Below are positions 47,851 to 56,670 of a DNA stretch of 64,000 nt, in pieces; positions within the stretch are counted from its first letter, which is position 1; each line of letters opens with the position of its first letter. Position numbers and translations under genes: made by a program. Location: the NCBI RefSeq assembly GCF_002356415.1, contig NZ_AP018338.1, positions 62,001 through 126,000 on the forward strand. Reading direction: 5' to 3'. The DNA comes from Streptococcus oralis subsp. tigurinus (GTDB taxonomy: Bacteria > Bacillota > Bacilli > Lactobacillales > Streptococcaceae). The notes under the pieces are model-generated. The model was not told the DNA's origin. It did no database searches and saw only the letters and a list, made by a program, of their open reading frames with translations.

Positions 47851-48543
47851 ATGAATTCTCTTAAAGCAGATATGTATAAATTTTACTGGGAAAAAAGAGG
47901 AGTGCTTCCTAGTTTGTTGATAGGATTATTAATTTTGTTATTCTCCTTATTTTTTAAGTCATCAAATGAAAATGAGCCGGCATTTCGAGTGTTGATTTCA
48001 AATGTGAGTGGTTTCATTCCTTTGCTTTTTATCTCTGCCAATTTATTTTTCTGGGGGGAAGATTATAGTTTCCGTACGATCAATATTCTGCTCACAAAAG
48101 AAAAACAACGATGGAAGTTATTTTTATATAAAACCTTGGGAACCTTTTGTTTGTCTTTCCTATATGTGATTATTTTTTATAGTTTAACAGCTCTTGTTTA
48201 TTTGGAAGGGGATATGGTGTTGATTGTTTCGACATTTTTACACCAACTACCATACTATTCTGTCATTATAAGTATCTCGTTATTGATTTTTCAAATATTT
48301 GATAAGGTTTATGAATCATGTATGATTTATACACTCTACATTTTACTATTTGATAACCTATTGGCTTACGTCCTTCCAAACTCTGGTGAGAGTGTGAAAG
48401 ACTATTTACTGATGACTTTAAATTTGAAAGCATCACCAAGTTTTAGTCAATTTACCCTTACAAACGTATGCTATCCTATCGTGGTGAGTATAGCAGTACT
48501 TGTGCTTGCGTTAGCTGTATTTAGTAAAAAAGAATTTAAGTAG
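47851..48543 (+). CDS. ABC-2 type permease of the exporter/immunity pair (230 aa)
   Basis: It has six hydrophobic segments, beginning with a cytoplasmic MNSLKADMYKFYWEKRG. The motif FFWGEDYSFRTINILLTK resembles lantibiotic immunity permeases (LanE/G, BcrB type). AAAGGAGGAG lies upstream. Its low-GC codon use matches the rest of the island. Confidence 0.8.
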   Translation: MNSLKADMYKFYWEKRGVLPSLLIGLLILLFSLFFKSSNENEPAFRVLISNVSGFIPLLFISANLFFWGEDYSFRTINILLTKEKQRWKLFLYKTLGTFCLSFLYVIIFYSLTALVYLEGDMVLIVSTFLHQLPYYSVIISISLLIFQIFDKVYESCMIYTLYILLFDNLLAYVLPNSGESVKDYLLMTLNLKASPSFSQFTLTNVCYPIVVSIAVLVLALAVFSKKEFK

Positions 48544-48551
48544 GAGGACTA

Positions 48552-49133
48552 ATGATGAAAAAAATAGGAATTGTAGTTGGGCTGTTGTTACTGTTTGTAG
48601 TAGCTGGAATTTTATTAACCTTAAAACGAGGAGAGACGACAATCAGTGTGAAACAATCATGGACTCTTTCTTCTAAAAGTATTAAAACGTTAGAGTTTTA
48701 TGGCTCAAAGCAAGCAATTGATGTTAAAGTTGTAAAGAGTGAATCAGATGAAACAAGTGTTCAAATAGAAGGAAAAGTTTCCGAAGAATCAGCGAATAAT
48801 ATATCTAAAAACGTTAAAATGAGTTCAGATAGTCTATATCTACCATTTTCACAACATGGTTTTAATTTGGCTCTGAGTTCAGAAGGGAAAGACAAGTTAT
48901 ATGTAACTATTTCCTTAGGGAAAAATGCTACTTTCGAAAAAATATTTATAGATACTCTTGTTGGCGATGTATCTATTACAGTTCCTCAAGATTTTGATGG
49001 GATTTATACTTTACATACAAACAATACAGGAGAAATTTTAAGGGTTCCTACCACAAATCAAACTTCGAATAGCGTCATTGAAGTTGATGGCTATAGTAAG
49101 ATAAGTGTTGAAAAAGGAGAAAATAATGGTTAG
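48552..49133 (+). CDS. membrane-anchored DUF4097-like protein (193 aa)
   Basis: One N-terminal membrane helix (IGIVVGLLLLFVVAGILLTL) is followed by about 165 outward-facing residues made of repeating beta strands (IDVKVVKSESDETSVQIEGK, IFIDTLVGDVSITVP). This resembles the beta-helix DUF4097/adhesin-like fold often found beside ABC immunity pairs. Start may be 48552 or 48555 after AGGAGG. It overlaps the C39 exporter gene by 8 bases. Confidence 0.65.
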   Translation: MMKKIGIVVGLLLLFVVAGILLTLKRGETTISVKQSWTLSSKSIKTLEFYGSKQAIDVKVVKSESDETSVQIEGKVSEESANNISKNVKMSSDSLYLPFSQHGFNLALSSEGKDKLYVTISLGKNATFEKIFIDTLVGDVSITVPQDFDGIYTLHTNNTGEILRVPTTNQTSNSVIEVDGYSKISVEKGENNG

Positions 49134-51156
49134 TCACTATAAACAAGCAACTTTGCTGGATTGTGGAATGGCTTGTGTAAAGACAATCATTTCTTATTAT
49201 TTCCCAAAATTAGAACATTTAGATAGTCTACAATTTGATAATAATAATCACCAAGGACTGTCTTTGTTTGAAATAGAAGGTATGCTAAAAAGCTATGGTA
49301 TTGATGCGGATTCTTATCAAATTGACACTCCTAGTTTGTTAAATAACGTATCATTTCCTTATTTGATGGTAGTAGAAAGAGCTGGTTTACCTCATTATAT
49401 TGTTGTATTAGATAGAGATAGTAATTTATTGACGGTTTCTGATCCTGCAAATGAGGAAATTGAGAAAATTTCAAGTTTAGAACTTTTTAGTCAGAGTGTA
49501 GGAATTGTTTTAATTCCCCAAAAGAGTGAGAGTGTTAATTTAGAAGATAGAAAAGGTGTTGTTACTTTGAGCTATGCAGATAAGTTATATCATAGATTTC
49601 TATCTTCACTTAGTTGGAAGAGAAAGTTTGCAATCTTTTTCTTGGGAATAGCCAAAATTATCTTACCAGTTACTATTGCTTTTTTTCTACAAATAACAAT
49701 GTCTAATCTGCTTAATATTCAGTTTAGCTTTCAGTTATTTAGTCTCGCTTCAATAATATTAGCTTCATATTTGTATTGGCAGTTCTCTATATTAGAAACG
49801 AGATTAAAAGGAAAGATTGAGAATGATTTTTTAAATGATATTCTGTCCTCTTTTTATCAGAACCAATTAAATGATTTTTCTTTAACTAAGAATTATGAGT
49901 ATGTTAGTAGTTATTTTTGGAATTTGTTGTTATCAGCAACAGGTATTATGCAAAAATTTTACTTAAAGGTACAGCTTTTAGTGTTTTGCTTGCTACTATT
50001 ATTGCTATTAAAATTGAATATCATTATTTTCGCAGTTACAAGCTTATCTATAGTTATTCTTGGTTTATATGTAAATTTTGAGATACGAAAAGTTGTAAAA
50101 AATCAACGAGAATTTATTGCTAAGAGTTCTAACTTTAGTTCTCTTGTAGAAAATACAATTTATGGTTTGCAAGATATTATAAGTTTCCAAAAATCTAGCG
50201 ACTTTATCAAAGAATTTAATGAAAGACTCAATGAACTGTTGGGAACGAAACTAGATAGTACACATATTACCAATAGATTATTAGCTTCTACTCAGATATT
50301 TATCGGTTTAACTGGTTCATTTTTGATTGCTACTATAATTTCTATGAGAGATTATGAACATATAGCAGAGTATGCAAATAGTATTTTGATTCTATTACTT
50401 TTATCCAGCATTTTAAGTTCTTTAATTACATCTTGGGTAGCATTGAAAAAAAGTCAATATTCCTTTGAGTTTATTGGAACAGAGGAGGTAGAAGCGAAAA
50501 GGGATGTTATTCCTGTTTCAGTAGCTAAAATTAAACAGTTGTCATGTCGGAATTTATGTAAAAAATGGGATGAAAGATCGGTGTTTAATAAATTAAATTT
50601 CGAGTTTAATAGTGGTGAATTAACCGTTATTACAGGCGGTAATGGAACTGGGAAATCATCTCTTTTGAATATTATTCAGGGATTATCTTCTCCAACAGAG
50701 GGTGATATTGTACTGAATGGAATGGAAAGTTTTTCTACTTTAGAGGAGACTGATATTTTGGATTATTTAAGCGTGTATTCATCTGAATTTCATGTATTCC
50801 CTGGAAGTGTTTCAAAAAATATTAATTTCACCCTATTTAATAAGGAAAACTATGAATCAAATAATCTTGATAGTCTGAATCTCAATGTATCTCTGAGTCA
50901 TCAGATTGATGGGAAAGCCACCAATATTTCGCAAGGTCAAAAACAAAAAATTCTACTCATGAGGAGTTTATCACAAGAAAAGGACATCTATCTATTCGAT
51001 GAGCCTACAGAAAATTTGGACAGAAACTCAACTGAATTATTTCTAAATGAGGTTGAGAAATTAGTGAACGAGGAAAAGATTGTTATTGTCGTGACTCATG
51101 ATAAGGATGTTATTGCTAGAGCAAGCAAAGTTATTAATATGGATGAATTTCATTAA
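49126..51156 (+). CDS. C39 peptidase-containing ABC exporter (676 aa)
   Basis: I start at MVSHYKQATL (ATG 49126) with AAAAAGGAG upstream. The N-terminal C39 protease has Gln7, catalytic Cys13 (QATLLDCGMAC), His90 (GLPHYIVV) and Asp106 (VSDPA), all intact. Residues 160-440 hold the membrane domain. The ATPase has Walker A GGNGTGKSS near 503, signature NISQGQKQK, Walker B YLFDEPTENLD and VVTHD. Such proteins cut a leader, usually after Gly-Gly, and export the mature peptide. No obvious substrate gene is present. Confidence 0.88.
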   Translation: MVSHYKQATLLDCGMACVKTIISYYFPKLEHLDSLQFDNNNHQGLSLFEIEGMLKSYGIDADSYQIDTPSLLNNVSFPYLMVVERAGLPHYIVVLDRDSNLLTVSDPANEEIEKISSLELFSQSVGIVLIPQKSESVNLEDRKGVVTLSYADKLYHRFLSSLSWKRKFAIFFLGIAKIILPVTIAFFLQITMSNLLNIQFSFQLFSLASIILASYLYWQFSILETRLKGKIENDFLNDILSSFYQNQLNDFSLTKNYEYVSSYFWNLLLSATGIMQKFYLKVQLLVFCLLLLLLLKLNIIIFAVTSLSIVILGLYVNFEIRKVVKNQREFIAKSSNFSSLVENTIYGLQDIISFQKSSDFIKEFNERLNELLGTKLDSTHITNRLLASTQIFIGLTGSFLIATIISMRDYEHIAEYANSILILLLLSSILSSLITSWVALKKSQYSFEFIGTEEVEAKRDVIPVSVAKIKQLSCRNLCKKWDERSVFNKLNFEFNSGELTVITGGNGTGKSSLLNIIQGLSSPTEGDIVLNGMESFSTLEETDILDYLSVYSSEFHVFPGSVSKNINFTLFNKENYESNNLDSLNLNVSLSHQIDGKATNISQGQKQKILLMRSLSQEKDIYLFDEPTENLDRNSTELFLNEVEKLVNEEKIVIVVTHDKDVIARASKVINMDEFH

Positions 51157-51242
51157 AAGTTAAAAAATGGAGATTGGTGGTTTCTAATCTTCATTTTACC
51201 TATAACTAATTTGCAAAATATTTGGAATAATGAGTTTCATAG

Positions 51243-51322
51243 CAATGTTATCATACGACTGAACTTTAGGAATAAAACCCATCCTAGGACAAGATTTTGA
51301 GGAATTGGCAAGCATCGAGTAG
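51243..51322 (+). pseudogene. decayed 3' end of a DUF4299 paralogue
   Basis: Frame 51263-51322 reads LGIKPILGQDFEELASIE then stop, closely like the end of the intact DUF4299 protein (VQAILGKDFEELAQEK). Just upstream another frame gives YHTTEL, matching its YHQLD, so a frameshift separates them. Nothing of the gene is left further 5', where the C39 island ends. Confidence 0.7.
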
Positions 51323-51348
51323 ACCTTGTCCAAAAAAGAGTAAGCATA

Positions 51349-51383
51349 AAAATCCCTGTCATTAACAAATGGCAGGGATTTTA
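51349..51383. terminator. bidirectional terminator right of the island
   Basis: AAATCCCTGTCATT pairs with AATGGCAGGGATTT, with A and T tracts on both sides. It also ends the minus-strand gene that follows. Confidence 0.85.
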
Positions 51384-51384
51384 G

Positions 51385-52347
51385 TTAAAAGAAGGTCAGG
51401 ATGCGAAGGTAGTCTACTGTCAGCGCGAGCTCTGCAATGAAGAAGGGTAAGAGAATAGCACCATCAAGTAAGACAGCTAGTAAGAAACGATAGAATGGGT
51501 CAAGGCCACTAGTCTTACTTGGTTTACTAATCACAAAGAGATTGCCAAGGGCAAAGATGGCCATGCTTAGAAGAGTGAGGATCCCAGCAAATCGTAAGCC
51601 ACCAAAGAGTGCAAAGAAACTTGCTAGAGCTGTTAGGACAAGCGGGATAGCAAAGAGTCTGCTGTAACGATCGAAAGCTTCTTGAAAAGTGAAGTCGCTC
51701 TCCTGGTCCAGTACACGTCGGACAGTAAAGCCTCCCAAAATGATGGAAAAGTAAAATAGAGCGCTAGTGACCAAGATAGAAAGTCCAGCAAAGAGATCTA
51801 AAGGTGGGAGCTGGCTAGGAGAGCTATTAGCCATAGAAATCATATAGCCATAGTAGAGGCGCTTGATATGATAGATACTAAAGAAAAGGTTGAACGAGGA
51901 CAGCAGGGTGAGCAGGCCAAAGACACTGTAACGATGCTTTTGGTCCGTAGTCTTGCTAGCAGTTGGTTCTTGGATAGCATCCAGCAGCCAAGTCCAAAAC
52001 AGTGCGATTTCTTCTTTGAATCGGGCAGTTTTACGAGGATCAATATCTGGGATATAAGGACTTTCTAAAGCCTTGCTGAGGATGCTTTTTTCTTTTGCAG
52101 AGTTTTCTTGCTTGTGTTCCTCTTCAGCTTTCCCTTCTCCCTCTTCCTCGGTTTGGGTTTCCTCAATCATTTCGGGAGCTTCCTCCTCATGCCTTTCCAA
52201 CTCTTTAGGTGAGACAGGTGTTTCTTCGCTTGCTTGTGGTTCAGTTTCCACAGTTTCTGAAGTCTCAGGCTCGTTGGGCTGGTTTTCCGATTTCGTCTGA
52301 GGTGATTTCTTCTCAAGATCGGCACTTTCAAACCATTCTTGTGTCAT
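51385..52347 (-). CDS. uncharacterised membrane protein with acidic N-terminal tail (320 aa)
   Basis: Residues 1-95 are a disordered Glu/Pro/Thr-rich tail. Five or six hydrophobic segments follow from about residue 145 (FGLLTLLSSFNLFFSIYHI, ILVTSALFYFSIILGGF). The layout resembles streptococcal membrane proteins of unknown function, possibly the DUF6574 group. A strong AAAGGAGG lies before the start. It is the last minus gene here and is not clearly linked to the padR operon, 60 bases upstream. Confidence 0.65.
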   Translation of the reverse strand: MTQEWFESADLEKKSPQTKSENQPNEPETSETVETEPQASEETPVSPKELERHEEEAPEMIEETQTEEEGEGKAEEEHKQENSAKEKSILSKALESPYIPDIDPRKTARFKEEIALFWTWLLDAIQEPTASKTTDQKHRYSVFGLLTLLSSFNLFFSIYHIKRLYYGYMISMANSSPSQLPPLDLFAGLSILVTSALFYFSIILGGFTVRRVLDQESDFTFQEAFDRYSRLFAIPLVLTALASFFALFGGLRFAGILTLLSMAIFALGNLFVISKPSKTSGLDPFYRFLLAVLLDGAILLPFFIAELALTVDYLRILTFF

Positions 52348-52408
52348 GGTGGAACCTCCTTTTTATGGTCATTTTCTATCTTTAGACTAGCATATGAAAG
52401 CGTTTTTG

Positions 52409-53350
52409 TCAATGGTTTCTAGGTGGAGCAGAGTATTCTTCTTCCTTGGGTAGGTAGATATCCTGATTGGCTTTTATAATGAGCATATCCTTAGCATCTG
52501 CTTTGTCTGTCTTGTAGGGGTTGGCAAGTTCATTCTCTTTTTGTCTAGGGTGTTCTCTTTGTGCATTACAATAAATACCGCCATGCTGAGAAGAAATATC
52601 TAGATTGATACGATCGAATTCTGTCTTAGAAAGAAAGAGTCTTAAGTCGTTATGAGAGTCTAGCTCAACCTTACCGCGGACCTTAATATTCTCAGCATAG
52701 ATGTGTTCCTCTTCGGTCTTGACCTGGCTATCTGTCAATTCGGTATCAAAGATATTGATAATACGAGGTGTTGTTAGTGTACTGTTTTTGATAGAGCTTT
52801 CTGTTATTCTTAAGAGATAGCCTTTTGTTTTAATTGTCGCATTTTCAAGGTTGGCTTGCCGGATAGTGGTCTGTCCACGATTGGCTGAGACGGTGATCGC
52901 TTGCAGTTTTCTTCCTTTAGGGAGAGAGAGAATGACTTCGTCAAAACGATTAGAATAGCTGCTAGCGATACGAAGTAGGCCTTCGATTCCTGAACCGAGA
53001 AAACGATGTTGGGAGGCTTGTTTGTCAGTGACGCTCAGTGTTTTGTCACTCATGCCAGTAGTTAGATCGTGACGACCAGACACGGAAGGATGATAGGTGA
53101 TGTGAATCTTGTCATCTACAGACTCTGTGATGGTTAGGCTATGTTCCTCAAGGGCTAGATCAAGTTTTTCCACTTCATTTCCAAAGGTCACTTCTTCGAT
53201 ACGATTGTCATAGACGGGGTCTTTTGACATGGCAAGTAAACTTTGAATACCATTGGACTGCGCGCCTACAATGATCATGATAAAACCGAGGATTGTAGAA
53301 ACCACACCAAAGATGAGAAATCCTTTTGTCAATTTACGCATGTCTGTCAC
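52409..53350 (-). CDS. DUF4097-family surface protein of the padR operon (313 aa)
   Basis: An N-terminal membrane helix (GFLIFGVVSTILGFIMIIVG) precedes an outer beta-rich domain of repeated short strands (TVSANRGQTTIRQANLENAT), typical of DUF4097 putative adhesin/auto-transporter-like folds. Start may be 53350 or the ATG at 53341. It overlaps the DUF1700 gene by 17 bases. padR-DUF1700-DUF4097 operons are common in Bacillota and are thought to respond to envelope stress. Confidence 0.75.
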   Translation of the reverse strand: MTDMRKLTKGFLIFGVVSTILGFIMIIVGAQSNGIQSLLAMSKDPVYDNRIEEVTFGNEVEKLDLALEEHSLTITESVDDKIHITYHPSVSGRHDLTTGMSDKTLSVTDKQASQHRFLGSGIEGLLRIASSYSNRFDEVILSLPKGRKLQAITVSANRGQTTIRQANLENATIKTKGYLLRITESSIKNSTLTTPRIINIFDTELTDSQVKTEEEHIYAENIKVRGKVELDSHNDLRLFLSKTEFDRINLDISSQHGGIYCNAQREHPRQKENELANPYKTDKADAKDMLIIKANQDIYLPKEEEYSAPPRNH

Positions 53351-53927
53351 CTCTCTTTCCTTTTTTAAGAATCCATTGTGCCAAGCGGACGATTAGGAGG
53401 CCAAAGAAACGAGCTACATAGGAGATACCTAGTAGAACAAGAGAAGAAGCACCGATAGAAAGCAAACCAGCCCCAAAAATCAAGATAAAGGCAGATTTGG
53501 CTTCGACTAGGACGCTAAAGCTCTCTACGATAAAAAGTCCACCTAGCAGGATACCCGTTACAGAGACGGTAAAGAAGGCTAAAATGACGGAGACGGCTGC
53601 GATAATAATACCGATGATGGCCATGAGGATGCCGATCCCGACCGGAATTCCGATAGGAGCTACTAGCAGGGCCAGGAGGGCAATGTGTAGCAGTTGACGG
53701 TCATTCTTTTGAGCAGGGGCTTCATTGACTTTTTTATCGAGAAGATCAGAGAGGATATCATGGGCAGCTTCTTTTGGAGTTCCCAGACTGGCAATGAGTT
53801 CCTCTTCGCCCTCTGGGCCTGCATCGTCAAATAGTTCCTTAAAGTAGTCCATAGCTTCGATGCGGTCAGCTTCAGGCAGTTTATTGAGATAGGTTTCTAA
53901 CTGAGTCAGATAGTCAGTTCTTGTCAT
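53334..53927 (-). CDS. DUF1700-family membrane protein (197 aa)
   Basis: The N-terminal part, YLTQLETYLNKLPEADRIEA then FDDAGPEGEEELIASLGTPK, is the HAAS/DUF1700 signature. Residues 80-185 contain three or four hydrophobic segments. It overlaps padR by 14 bases. It probably acts with PadR and the DUF4097 protein as one sensing and response unit. Confidence 0.85.
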   Translation of the reverse strand: MTRTDYLTQLETYLNKLPEADRIEAMDYFKELFDDAGPEGEEELIASLGTPKEAAHDILSDLLDKKVNEAPAQKNDRQLLHIALLALLVAPIGIPVGIGILMAIIGIIIAAVSVILAFFTVSVTGILLGGLFIVESFSVLVEAKSAFILIFGAGLLSIGASSLVLLGISYVARFFGLLIVRLAQWILKKGKRGDRHA

Positions 53928-54240
53928 GGCGGATACTCCCTTCTATGATGCCGTTGACGGTGTCGGTATAGAGCGTCCACTCTTCCTTTAGAGTAACGAG
54001 CTGCTCTACGCCCCGATTGGTCAAGGAGTAGTATTTGCGCATACGCCCCTGAAACTCTCTAGAGTAGGTGGTCAGAAAGCCACTGGCTTCCAATTTTTTG
54101 AGAATGGGATAGAGCGTAGATTCTTTGATATTGGCGATGAGTTTAATGGTTTGGCTAATCTCATAACCATAAGAATCTCCCTGCTCCAGTACAGCCAAGA
54201 TGAGAAACTCGATTAAGGCAGAGGATGTTGGGAAGTACAT
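53914..54240 (-). CDS. PadR-family transcriptional regulator (108 aa)
   Basis: The winged helix is clear: EFLILAVLEQGDSYGYEISQ, then STLYPILKKLEASGFLTTY and RKYYSLTNRGVEQL. It is the first gene of the minus-strand operon and lies next to a long palindrome that is probably its operator. PadR proteins usually repress their own operon and release it on ligand or membrane stress. Confidence 0.9.
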   Translation of the reverse strand: MYFPTSSALIEFLILAVLEQGDSYGYEISQTIKLIANIKESTLYPILKKLEASGFLTTYSREFQGRMRKYYSLTNRGVEQLVTLKEEWTLYTDTVNGIIEGSIRHDKN

Positions 54241-54256
54241 GGGAAACCTCCTTTAT

Positions 54257-54349
54257 ATTATATAAAAATTTTATATATACTCTTTTCAAATATATTGTAT
54301 CTCAAGTTGAAAGCCCTGTCAAGAAATATGTGTAAAAATTTTATATATA
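54257..54349 (-). promoter_or_regulatory. two matching palindromes upstream of padR
   Basis: Positions 54257-54279 contain TATATAAAAATTTTATATATA and positions 54331-54349 contain TGTAAAAATTTTATATATA. Both share the core TAAAAATTTTATATATA, about 70 bases apart. They probably form PadR operators over the promoter, allowing DNA looping. Confidence 0.55.
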
Positions 54350-54375
54350 AAAAAACTCCTAGTAAAAACTAGAAG
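54348..54375 (-). terminator. terminator of the MFS gene (minus strand)
   Basis: On the minus strand CTTCTAG pairs with CTAGGAG around TTTTTA, followed by T7. It adjoins the distal padR palindrome. Confidence 0.75.
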
Positions 54376-54376
54376 T

Positions 54377-55543
54377 TTAAAGAATTTTATCAACCCGATC
54401 CACCATAAAGAGTGAGATGGTCATGATGATATCGATGGCTAGAAGGGCAAGGACAGCTGGAATCCAAGATTGGAAAAGGTCAAAGCTATAACCAAACAAG
54501 GTAGGACCAAAGGCCGCCAAGATGTAGCCCCCTGTTTGCGCCAGGCCTGAGAGTTGCGCAGTCTTTTCAGGCGAGCTGGTCTTAAGTGAGAAGCAAACCA
54601 TGAGATAAGGAAAGAGAGCACTACAGGCCGTTCCAATTAAGAGGTGAGCGACTAGCCAGTAGAGGAAGTTGTTGCTTGGGTACAAGAGCATGGCAATTCC
54701 CATCATACCAGCGATAGAGATGATTGCCAGCATGATTCGACGGTGGCAATCAGATAGACGAGTCGTCAGACTTGGGATGGTCATGGAAAAAGGAATGCTG
54801 ATCAGCGAGAAGATAGAAGCTAGAAGAGCCGCATCGCTATTAGAAAGACCAGCACTAATAGCCATAGTTGGCAACCAGGTCATACTTGTATAAAAGAGCA
54901 AGGACTGAAGCCCGCCAAAGATAATGATAGCCCAGACATCTTTACTTTTTAGAATATTTTCTTTGACTTGCTTTTCTTTTTTGCTTTCTAGGTGGTGGTT
55001 GTGGCGATGATTTGGCAACCAGACTAGCAGAGTGACCAGACATAGAAAGCTGAGAACGAGGATGAGGCCCTTCCAAGAACTAGCTTGGGTGATAGGGACC
55101 GAAAGATAAGAAGCGATGGCCGTTGAAATCCCCATGGCAGTGACATAGAGAGTTGTTAGGAAGCTAATCTTTTGAGGCTGATTTGCCTGAATCATACTAG
55201 GGAGAAGAACATTAAAAATAGCAATGCTCGCACCGATAATCAGAGTTCCTAGATAGAGAAGGGGAAGATTGAAAATCCGAATGACAGAGCCAATAGTTAA
55301 GAGGAGAAGACAGTAAGTGAAGAGATGTTCTAGTCCAATTTTTTGTGCCAAGCGACTCGCAAAAGCCGAGAAAAGAGCAAACATCAAGAGAGGGAGACTG
55401 GTTAAAATCCCAAGAGAACTAACCTCAACTCCTAGTCCCTGAGCGATATCTCTTAAAATGGTTGGAAGAGCAGTGAAAGGAGAGCGTAAAACGGTACCGA
55501 TTAAGAGAATTCCTAGGATAAAAAAGAGTGATTGTTTTTTCAT
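54377..55543 (-). CDS. CynX/NimT-type MFS transporter (388 aa)
   Basis: Twelve hydrophobic segments in two halves. The N-terminal RSPFTALPTILRDIAQGLGV and the central loop with basic stretch HRHNHHLESKKEKQ fit the cyanate permease (CynX) group of the major facilitator family. The substrate is unknown. It has its own consensus promoter and terminator and diverges from the glycosyltransferase gene. Confidence 0.8.
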   Translation of the reverse strand: MKKQSLFFILGILLIGTVLRSPFTALPTILRDIAQGLGVEVSSLGILTSLPLLMFALFSAFASRLAQKIGLEHLFTYCLLLLTIGSVIRIFNLPLLYLGTLIIGASIAIFNVLLPSMIQANQPQKISFLTTLYVTAMGISTAIASYLSVPITQASSWKGLILVLSFLCLVTLLVWLPNHRHNHHLESKKEKQVKENILKSKDVWAIIIFGGLQSLLFYTSMTWLPTMAISAGLSNSDAALLASIFSLISIPFSMTIPSLTTRLSDCHRRIMLAIISIAGMMGIAMLLYPSNNFLYWLVAHLLIGTACSALFPYLMVCFSLKTSSPEKTAQLSGLAQTGGYILAAFGPTLFGYSFDLFQSWIPAVLALLAIDIIMTISLFMVDRVDKIL

Positions 55544-55577
55544 AAAAACCTCGAATAGATGATTTTATTAACAGCTT

Positions 55578-55606
55578 ATTTTAAGGTTTTTTCTATATAA
55601 TGTCAA
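55578..55606 (-). promoter_or_regulatory. consensus promoter of the MFS gene
   Basis: On the minus strand, -35 TTGACA (complement of 55601-55606), a 17-base spacer and -10 TAAAAT (complement of 55578-55583). Confidence 0.75.
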
Positions 55607-55764
55607 GTAATGATAGCTAAGAAAGTTCGATTGATTTAAGCGAGAATAGAGTGAAAGGAGATACATTTCTTTACTAGAATTTTCCTTGATTTGATATAAA
55701 AATAGGAAAGTGAGAAAATTTGTGATAAAATAGTGGAAGGAAATCTATATATTGGAGAAAAACG

Positions 55765-56595
55765 GTGCCTGAAAAGCAAAAAATCAGCGTCTTGATGTCG
55801 GTCTATGTAAAGGAAAACCCGACGTTTTTGAGAGATGCTATCAAAAGTGTTCAAAATCAAACCTTGAAACCGAGTGAACTTGTTCTTGTTGAGGATGGGC
55901 CCCTCACGCCTGAGCTCTATCAGGTGCTAGATGAAGTGGAAGCTCAGTCAGACATTCCAGTGAAACGGTGCCCCTTAGAGCAAAATCAAGGTTTAGGCTT
56001 GGCTCTTCGTTACGGTGTTTTGCAGTGCCAGTATAACATTATTGCTCGCATGGATACGGACGATTTAGCCGTTCCGGATCGTTTTGAGAAACAGCTTCAA
56101 CTGATGGAGAAAGAAAATCTCGATCTCTTAGGTGGGCAGATTGCAGAGTTTATTGACAATCCAGATGAGATTGTGTCTTATCGTCGTGTTCCAACTCAGC
56201 ACGCAGACATTGTGGCTTATCAGAGAATGAGAAGCGCCTTTAACCATATGACAGTCATGTTCAAAAAGGACATGGTCCTCAAGGCGGGCAACTACGAAGA
56301 CGGGCTTTACATGGAGGATGATCTCCTTTGGCTCAATATGATTACGTCAGGTGCCAAGACTGGCAACCTAGATCAAATCTTGTGTAAGGTTCGTGTCGGT
56401 GCAGGGATGTTTGAGCGTCGAGGTGGCTTGCGTTACCTTAAATTCTACCGTCAAGCTCGCCAACGGATGCTTGAGCGAGGGCAAATTTCTTACATAGAAT
56501 ATGCTAAAAGTATGTTCATTCAGGCAATTGTTGCACTTTGTCCAGGTTTTGTACGTCAGTTTATCTTTGTCAAACTTTTAAGAAAGAGCAAGTAA
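55765..56595 (+). CDS. GT2 family glycosyltransferase (276 aa)
   Basis: The GTG start follows TTGGAGAAAAACG. The GT-A fold has ISVLMSVYVKENPTFLRDAI at the start, ELVLVEDGPLT and the metal-binding ARMDTDDLAVPDRF near residue 98; MEDDLLWLNMI is the second acidic motif. The C-terminal helix is hydrophobic. It probably builds a surface polysaccharide together with the CapD-like enzyme 75 bases downstream. Acceptor and donor are unknown. Confidence 0.85.
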   Translation: MPEKQKISVLMSVYVKENPTFLRDAIKSVQNQTLKPSELVLVEDGPLTPELYQVLDEVEAQSDIPVKRCPLEQNQGLGLALRYGVLQCQYNIIARMDTDDLAVPDRFEKQLQLMEKENLDLLGGQIAEFIDNPDEIVSYRRVPTQHADIVAYQRMRSAFNHMTVMFKKDMVLKAGNYEDGLYMEDDLLWLNMITSGAKTGNLDQILCKVRVGAGMFERRGGLRYLKFYRQARQRMLERGQISYIEYAKSMFIQAIVALCPGFVRQFIFVKLLRKSK

Positions 56596-56670
56596 GACCT
56601 GATAGATTGAACGATTCGGGTTATCATAACAATAGTATCATTTGACTCTTTTAAGGGGGAGTAAATTCCT

